NCBI GenBank assembly: GCA_002453165.1
Contig: DKGH01000117.1
Span: 1-10,281 of the forward strand
Length of the DNA stretch: 10,281 bases
Direction of reading: 5' to 3'
Source: Verrucomicrobia bacterium UBA6775
GTDB taxonomy: Bacteria > Verrucomicrobiota > Verrucomicrobiia > Limisphaerales > UBA1096
Shown: positions 6,532-10,281 of the stretch, piece after piece
Layout of the letters: every line of letters starts with the position of its first letter
Position numbering within the stretch: the first letter of the stretch is position 1
Made by a program: the position numbers and the translations under genes
Notes under the pieces: generated by a model
The model's database searches: none
What the model was told of the DNA's origin: nothing
The model's input: the letters and a program-made list of their open reading frames with translations, nothing else

Positions 6532-8049
6532 TCAGAATCGGTAACGCTTGGCCTCTTCGTACGGCTTGAGTGCCTCGACCTCTTTGCCCGAGCGCTCGGT
6601 GTAATCCTTCATGAACTGCTCAAGCGCGGCAGGTGAGTCGCGTTGGTCGAACGCCTCCAGCGCAAAGTCACCGTACTTTACCATCCAGTCCCGTAACTGT
6701 TTTTGGAGTACGCTCATCGCTGCGGATCGATCGGCGGCCAGGTTTTTGAGACAGAACGGATCGTCCTTGAGGTCGTAAAATTCTTCAACCGTCCTGTACT
6801 CGAGGTGGTGCACGCGCTTGGCCAGGCGCACGTCTTTTTCGCCCGCGCGCTTCATTGCCCGATACGTCAGGCCGGCCATTGGCTCTGCGCTGTAAGTGCG
6901 TTTGCCGTTGGCCCACGTGTTGAAAACGTAGACATGATCGCGGGTGATCACTGAGCGCATCGGGTACGGCCTGCGCCCGTGAATATGGTGAAACTGCGCG
7001 AAGACCGCATCGCGCCCGGACTGCGTTTCACCCTTGAGCAACGGCAGGAACGAACGCCCGTCCTGACGGTCGGGAATTGGCAGGCCAACCGCCTCGAGCA
7101 ACGTCGGCAGCAGATCCACCGTCGAGATCATATGCCGCCGGTCGACTTGTTTCGCGGCAACCTTACCAGGCCAGCGAACGATCAACGGCGTGCGTGTGCT
7201 CTCGACGTAACAGTTTGTCTTGGCGAACGGCGCGGACATGCCGTGGTCGGACAGGAACACCACGATCGTGTCGTCAACCCGTCCGGCCTCAGCCAATTCA
7301 TCGAGGACCACTCCAACCATGTCGTCGAGTCGCCGCGTCGAGGTGCAGTAACCGGCCATCTCCTTTCGGATGTCCGGCAGGTCCGGCAGAAAGCCGGGCA
7401 CCTTCACTTCATCCGGGCGATAAGTGCGCGACGAGGCGGCACGCTCGAAGTGGCGTTCGCGAGACGCCCCGCCACCATAGGGTCGATGCGGATCATGCGA
7501 GCTGGCCATCAGGAAAAACGGCTGCTGCGAATCTGCCGCCATCTGAAAAAACGAACGCGCGAACCGGCGATACTGAACGGGGTCACGGCCCCACTTGTTT
7601 TCGTCGCCTGTGCCTTGCCAACGGTACACCACCGACCAATGAAAAACATCCTGCTGCCGGAGCGGCTTGCCCACCGTGCCGCAAAAATAACCCTCCTCGA
7701 TCAGGATCGCCGGGAGCGTTGGCGTACCCGGCCGGATTCGCTGAAAGCCTTCCGCACCGTTGTTATGGGGATATAGCCCGGTGAGCATGACGCTGCGCGA
7801 CGGAGTACAGACAGCGATGTTCACATAGGCGTGCTCAAATCGCATCCCGGCGGCGGCCAAGCCGTCGATGTTTGGTGTGATGTCCGGTGCCGCGCCGCCG
7901 AAACAGCCGGGAGAATCCCAGTTCATGTCATCGGCGACGATCATCAGGATGTTCGGCCGCTTGACCGGTGCCCCCTGCTGCGCCCAAGCCGACAGCGCCT
8001 GGCCAAGCGCAAGCGCCACCAACAACAAGAATCTGAGTGACTTTTTCAT
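6532..8049 (-). CDS. Secreted S1-family (formylglycine) sulfatase
   Basis: A 505-residue sulfatase. The signal peptide is MKKSLRFLLLVALALGQALSAWA, with predicted cleavage after A23 (AWA|QQ), so it acts in the periplasm or outside the cell. The catalytic core begins at RPNILMIVADD (31-41), with D40/D41 as metal ligands. The formylglycine motif is C81-T-P-S-R85, with C81 the residue to be converted. D268/H269 (LSDHG) supply further metal ligands, and SSHDPHRPY (183-191) is typical of the family. Overall it resembles the heparan N-sulfatase-like branch of S1 sulfatases common in Planctomycetota and Verrucomicrobiota; the substrate is unknown. One oddity: after G127-K128 the expected G-K-x-H reads GKPLRQ, so the usual His is missing. 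It is the first gene of the leftward block. ATG 8049 was chosen because longer in-frame starts would bury the signal peptide. Two palindrome variants, reverse complements of each other, lie inside it at 6814-6829 and 7995-8010. Confidence 0.94.
   Translation of the reverse strand: MKKSLRFLLLVALALGQALSAWAQQGAPVKRPNILMIVADDMNWDSPGCFGGAAPDITPNIDGLAAAGMRFEHAYVNIAVCTPSRSVMLTGLYPHNNGAEGFQRIRPGTPTLPAILIEEGYFCGTVGKPLRQQDVFHWSVVYRWQGTGDENKWGRDPVQYRRFARSFFQMAADSQQPFFLMASSHDPHRPYGGGASRERHFERAASSRTYRPDEVKVPGFLPDLPDIRKEMAGYCTSTRRLDDMVGVVLDELAEAGRVDDTIVVFLSDHGMSAPFAKTNCYVESTRTPLIVRWPGKVAAKQVDRRHMISTVDLLPTLLEAVGLPIPDRQDGRSFLPLLKGETQSGRDAVFAQFHHIHGRRPYPMRSVITRDHVYVFNTWANGKRTYSAEPMAGLTYRAMKRAGEKDVRLAKRVHHLEYRTVEEFYDLKDDPFCLKNLAADRSAAMSVLQKQLRDWMVKYGDFALEAFDQRDSPAALEQFMKDYTERSGKEVEALKPYEEAKRYRF
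6814..6829. repeat. Palindrome variant in sulfatase gene (3' part)
   Basis: GCGCTTGGCCAGGCGC differs by one base from GCGCTTGGCCAAGCGC and is read as Leu-Ala-Lys in VRLAKRV. Its exact reverse complement lies at 7995-8010. Confidence 0.6.
7995..8010. repeat. Palindrome variant in sulfatase signal-peptide codons
   Basis: GCGCCTGGCCAAGCGC is read as Leu-Gly-Gln in LALGQAL, putting a polar Gly-Gln in the hydrophobic core of the signal peptide. Confidence 0.6.
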
Positions 8050-8060
8050 GCGACACCCAG

Positions 8061-8070
8061 CTTGGCCAAG
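8061..8070. repeat. CTTGGCCAAG palindrome (divergent intergenic)
   Basis: Exact decamer with 12-base symmetry (8060-8071). It sits 11 bases upstream of the sulfatase ATG, where the sulfatase ribosome site would be. Confidence 0.85.
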
Positions 8071-8120
8071 CGCCGCCCGATGGAAGAAAAAAGAATCAGC
8101 TCTCATGAAAGGAAGCGGGA

Positions 8121-8142
8121 GCTTGGTCAAGCGCTTGGCCAA
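8121..8142. repeat. Tandem palindrome pair (divergent intergenic)
   Basis: A one-mismatch copy GCTTGGTCAAGC (8121-8132) runs straight into GCTTGGCCAA (core 8135-8142), forming the interlocked arrangement also seen at 5541-5558. Confidence 0.7.
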
Positions 8143-8162
8143 CGACAAGCGGTTTGTGGCCG

Positions 8163-8172
8163 CTTGGCCAAG
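8163..8172. repeat. CTTGGCCAAG palindrome (divergent intergenic)
   Basis: Exact decamer with 14-base symmetry (CGCTTGGCCAAGCG, 8161-8174), the longest perfect copy in the window. Confidence 0.85.
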
Positions 8173-8250
8173 CGCGCCCGGACACGGATTGCCCTTGCCT
8201 CGGCCCGGCCATCGGGGGAGGGTTGCCGCATCCAAAAAACGATTCAACCA

Positions 8251-9327
8251 ATGAGCAACGAAAACGAACCGACCCAAAAACTCACCGCCCCGTGGGGCAA
8301 CCCTTCCAACGCCGATAACGCCTTCTCGCGACGATCCGCTTTTAAGATGGCTATGGCCGCCACCGGCCTGGCCGCTGCCGGCGCTGCCACCAACCCCAAC
8401 GCACAGCCAGGCCCCACTCCAAAGCCCGCTCCCGATCCCCGACGGGCCGCTACCAAGCGCTACAGGATGAAGAAATCGATCAACCTCTGGGCGTTCCCTT
8501 ACCCGGACCGGATGAACCTGCGAGAGTGTCTGCAGTTGGCCAAGGACGCCGGCTTCGACGGCATCGAGTTGAACTACGATCTCGAGAGTGACCTCTCGCC
8601 CAAGGCCGGCCCAAAAGATTTCCAGAAGATCCGGAAGATGGCCGACGACATCGGCATCGCCATCAGCGGCCTGTGCTCATTTTTGTTTTGGCCGTATCCG
8701 CTGACGAGCAACGATCCCACCGAGCGAACGCGGGGGATGGAACTGGCCGGGTTGATGACCGAGGCCGCGCACCATCTCGGCACCGAAAACCTGCTCGTCG
8801 TGCCTGGCGCGGTGCACATGCCGTGGCGCGAGGATCACGATCCCACGCCGAACGATATCTGCGACCAGCGCGCCCGGGAGGCGATCGGCAAGCTGCTGCC
8901 CAACGCCGAGAAACTGAACGTGCACCTCAACATGGAGAACATCTTTTTCAACGGCTACCTGCTGTCACCGGAGGAGATGATCCGGTTTGTCGACAGTTAC
9001 GACAGCGAACACATTCATGTCCACTTCGACACCGGCAACATCATGCTGTTCCAGTTTCCCGAACACTGGATTCGCATCCTCGGCAAGCGCATCCGCAACG
9101 TGCACCTGAAGGAGTTCACCAAGAAGGGAACGGATCACTCGCTGGAGTCGTTCCGGCCGCTGCTCGACGGCACGACCAACTGGCCGGCCGTCATCGAGGC
9201 GTTCGACGAAATCGGTTACGACGGCTACCTGACGTTCGAATACTTCCACCCCTACCCCCACTACCCCGAGGCGCTGATTTACCAGACTGCCGACTCGCTC
9301 AACCGCATGCTCGGCCGCCCGGTGTAA
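8251..9327 (+). CDS. Tat-exported sugar phosphate isomerase/epimerase-like TIM-barrel protein
   Basis: A 358-residue protein of the AP-endonuclease-2/xylose-isomerase-like TIM-barrel family. The N-terminus carries a twin-arginine signal (SRRSAFKMAMAATGLAAAGAA, R27-R28), then a Pro-rich linker (about 50-68), and the barrel from MKKSINLWAFPYP (73 on). The four metal-binding residues expected of the family are visible: E229 (LNMEN), D260 (HFDTGN), H285 (NVHLKEF) and E330 (LTFEYF). Related enzymes isomerise or epimerise ketoses such as hydroxypyruvate, tagatose or inositol derivatives using a divalent metal; which reaction applies here is not visible. Exported members are common in Verrucomicrobiota and Planctomycetota. 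It is divergent from the sulfatase block, so shared regulation through 8050-8250 is plausible. ATG 8251 was chosen for its distance to the Tat motif; no Shine-Dalgarno is visible just upstream. One palindrome core (8536-8543) is read as Leu-Ala-Lys. Confidence 0.9.
   Translation: MSNENEPTQKLTAPWGNPSNADNAFSRRSAFKMAMAATGLAAAGAATNPNAQPGPTPKPAPDPRRAATKRYRMKKSINLWAFPYPDRMNLRECLQLAKDAGFDGIELNYDLESDLSPKAGPKDFQKIRKMADDIGIAISGLCSFLFWPYPLTSNDPTERTRGMELAGLMTEAAHHLGTENLLVVPGAVHMPWREDHDPTPNDICDQRAREAIGKLLPNAEKLNVHLNMENIFFNGYLLSPEEMIRFVDSYDSEHIHVHFDTGNIMLFQFPEHWIRILGKRIRNVHLKEFTKKGTDHSLESFRPLLDGTTNWPAVIEAFDEIGYDGYLTFEYFHPYPHYPEALIYQTADSLNRMLGRPV
8536..8543. repeat. TTGGCCAA core (in epimerase gene)
   Basis: Context CAGTTGGCCAAGGAC, read on the plus strand as Leu-Ala-Lys in LQLAKDAG. 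LAKDAG is a common barrel-helix sequence in this family, so this copy could be protein-driven. Confidence 0.45.
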
Positions 9328-9352
9328 AGCGTGGAGAAACCTCCGAGGTGAT
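9328..9352. other. Convergent gap between epimerase and pseudopilin genes
   Basis: Only 25 bases separate the two facing stop codons. The sequence includes GGAG-AAAC-CTCC, a 4-base-pair stem with no T-run on either side. I do not call a terminator, and termination of each transcript may occur inside the opposite gene. Confidence 0.3.
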
Positions 9353-10132
9353 TCAGCGCACGTCGTACAACCCGAAGTAAATCCGCCAACCGCCCTGTGT
9401 GGCCGCGAGGGAAATCTGCCCCTTGTTTTTCCCGCCGTCGTTGTAACCCTTGTACCAGCGGACATGGCCGTCCTCGAAGAGGAAATTCCCTCCCTCGAAG
9501 ATGCCGTTTGGCCCGGCGTGACTCCCGTAGGGGACGTTGGCCGAGGCGTACCAGTTGTTGCCCACGCTCTGCAGGTTATCCATGAAGATTGGGCCATCGC
9601 GGAATCGGCCGTCCATCTTCTCCCGCAACACCCACTCGGTGACGTTTGGGAAGTTCGGGTTCACCCGGTAATTGTTGCCCCCCTTGGACACAGTCAGGTC
9701 ATTGCTGAAGATCGTTTTGTAGCCGATTAACCCACCGTTGACCGCCGACTGGAAATTCTGTGCATGCACGTACCGATGAAACTTGTCGGTCGGGCAAAAC
9801 AACAGGTTCTCGCGTTTGGTGTGCGAGTCCTTGTTCATCTTCAAAAGGTAGTTGGGAAAGAAATTCTTCAGCATCGACCCCGACACCCACTCGAAGTCGG
9901 CACTGTTGCGGATGTGATCCCGGCCCATGTTGGGAAAGTACCCCTCGTTGTCGCCGGCGTACATCCGGATGGCCACCCCCCACTGGTGCATGTTGCTGGC
10001 GCACATGGTGTTTTCAGCCTTGCGCTTGGCCCGGGCCAATGCCGGCAGCAACAGACTCGCTAGGATCGCGATGATCGCAATCACCACCAGCAACTCGATC
10101 AGGGTAAAGGCGTTTTTTCTCGGTGTATTCAT
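9353..10132 (-). CDS. Type II secretion/type IV pilin-like pseudopilin
   Basis: A 259-residue protein with a class III (prepilin) signal: MNTPRKNA|FTLIELLVVIAIIAIL, cleaved after A8 by a prepilin peptidase, with the conserved Glu at mature position 5. A single hydrophobic helix follows (about 9-32) and continues into LLPALARAKRKAENTMCASN, a pattern common in Verrucomicrobiota. The C-terminal domain ends with GGNFLFEDGHVRW, the DG-containing tail of the planctomycete/verrucomicrobial DUF1559-like pseudopilins; here the His-to-DG distance is 15 residues (H205 to D221) rather than 9. The body is rich in Asn, Gly and aromatic residues. Such proteins are abundant as paralogues in these phyla and their role is largely unknown; a surface fibre or secretion-linked role is inferred. 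ATG 10132 was chosen because the prepilin leader must be short; an upstream ATG at 10195 would add 21 residues. No clear Shine-Dalgarno. It is apparently unrelated to the sulfatase block. Confidence 0.88.
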   Translation of the reverse strand: MNTPRKNAFTLIELLVVIAIIAILASLLLPALARAKRKAENTMCASNMHQWGVAIRMYAGDNEGYFPNMGRDHIRNSADFEWVSGSMLKNFFPNYLLKMNKDSHTKRENLLFCPTDKFHRYVHAQNFQSAVNGGLIGYKTIFSNDLTVSKGGNNYRVNPNFPNVTEWVLREKMDGRFRDGPIFMDNLQSVGNNWYASANVPYGSHAGPNGIFEGGNFLFEDGHVRWYKGYNDGGKNKGQISLAATQGGWRIYFGLYDVR

Positions 10133-10281
10133 TGCCGGACGCTCATTAAAGGGTGAAGAAATGGATGTCGTCACCGGCAAATGTGACCGAGGCATCGAGA
10201 CCTGTCAATGAGCTGTCTTTACACGGGATTATTCCATCCGCAACCGGAAAAACCGGGGATGTTCAGCTCCGCTTGGCCAAG
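10133..10281. other. Region upstream of the pseudopilin gene, no gene seen
   Basis: About 150 bases that should hold the pseudopilin promoter. I see a minor CCGG-AAAAA-CCGG hairpin (10244-10256) and an exact palindrome at the very end. No tRNA, terminator or convincing promoter boxes were found. Confidence 0.4.
10272..10281. repeat. CTTGGCCAAG palindrome (right edge)
   Basis: Exact decamer in context CCGCTTGGCCAAG, ending on the last base. It lies about 140 bases upstream of the pseudopilin start. Confidence 0.8.

Larger units (their letters stand above)
8050..8250. promoter_or_regulatory. Divergent intergenic region with four palindrome copies
   Basis: These 201 bases lie between the oppositely directed starts of the sulfatase block and the epimerase, so promoters for both are expected here. 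They hold two exact decamers (8061-8070, 8163-8172), a bare core (8135-8142) and a one-mismatch copy GCTTGGTCAAGC (8121-8132). The plus frame is open from 8062 into the epimerase, but the extension consists largely of palindrome-encoded residues (LAKR, LGQALGQ) and would displace the Tat signal. I could not pick -35/-10 boxes with confidence. GGGGAGGG near 8215-8222 is too far from the ATG at 8251 to be its ribosome site. Confidence 0.55.

Noticed and set aside
6979..7776. A 265-codon plus-strand open frame opposite the sulfatase
   Set aside because: Its composition is typical of a shadow frame and the sulfatase catalytic motifs occupy the other strand.
1996..8172. CRISPR array or transposon terminal repeats
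   Set aside because: The repeats are 8-16 bases, irregularly spaced and mostly inside genes, with no spacers, transposase or target duplications.
8062..8250. 63-residue N-terminal extension of the epimerase from a TTG
   Set aside because: It would start inside a palindrome and leave the Tat motif about 90 residues from the N-terminus; ATG 8251 fits better.
8050..8277. 76-residue N-terminal extension of the sulfatase
   Set aside because: It would overlap the divergent epimerase start and bury a good signal peptide at MKKSLRFLLL.
9328..9352. Bidirectional terminator between convergent genes
   Set aside because: The only stem is 4 base pairs and has no T-run.
10244..10256. CCGG-AAAAA-CCGG hairpin upstream of the pseudopilin
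   Set aside because: A 4-base-pair stem is expected by chance in GC-rich DNA.

Overview
The window looks like a chromosomal segment from a GC-rich Verrucomicrobiota bacterium, with a Planctomycetota relative as the alternative. The evidence is the gene content: a PSD1/DUF1549/DUF1553 giant cytochrome-like protein followed by a DUF1501 protein, a secreted S1 sulfatase, a Tat-exported sugar isomerase/epimerase-like protein, and a pseudopilin with the stretch 'LLPALARAKRKAE' after its N-terminal helix. These family combinations are characteristic of the PVC group. I cannot name a species.

Layout. A minus-strand, operon-like block runs leftward from about 8049 to the left edge. In transcription order it holds an exported sulfatase (6532-8049), a TauD/TfdA (SyrP-like) 2-oxoglutarate dioxygenase (5569-6528, only 3 bases after the sulfatase stop), a 1355-residue exported PSD1 protein (1384-5451), and a DUF1501 protein (1-1367, cut by the window edge close to its C-terminus). 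A 201-base intergenic region (8050-8250) separates this block from a divergent plus-strand gene for a Tat-signal TIM-barrel epimerase-like protein (8251-9327). That gene converges, with 25 bases between stops, on a minus-strand type II/IV pseudopilin gene (9353-10132). The last about 150 bases hold no gene I can support.

How the genes may work together. Sulfatase, PSD1/DUF1501 pair and sugar epimerase suggest an envelope-located module for using a sulfated or otherwise decorated carbohydrate, with the dioxygenase as a cytoplasmic oxidising enzyme. This is inference from families and order; no substrate can be read from the sequence.

The most striking feature is not a gene. The perfect palindrome CTTGGCCAAG occurs 11 times, and its core TTGGCCAA 16 times, inside genes and between them. 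At about 60% GC, chance would give roughly 0.01 copies of the decamer in a window this size. The copies lie only between about 1996 and 8544, plus one at the very right edge. Inside genes they are read as Leu-Ala-Lys or Leu-Gly-Gln (one variant core as Leu-Ala-Asn) and never as Ala-Trp-Pro. The behaviour resembles the highly iterated palindrome HIP1 of cyanobacteria, but the sequence is different.
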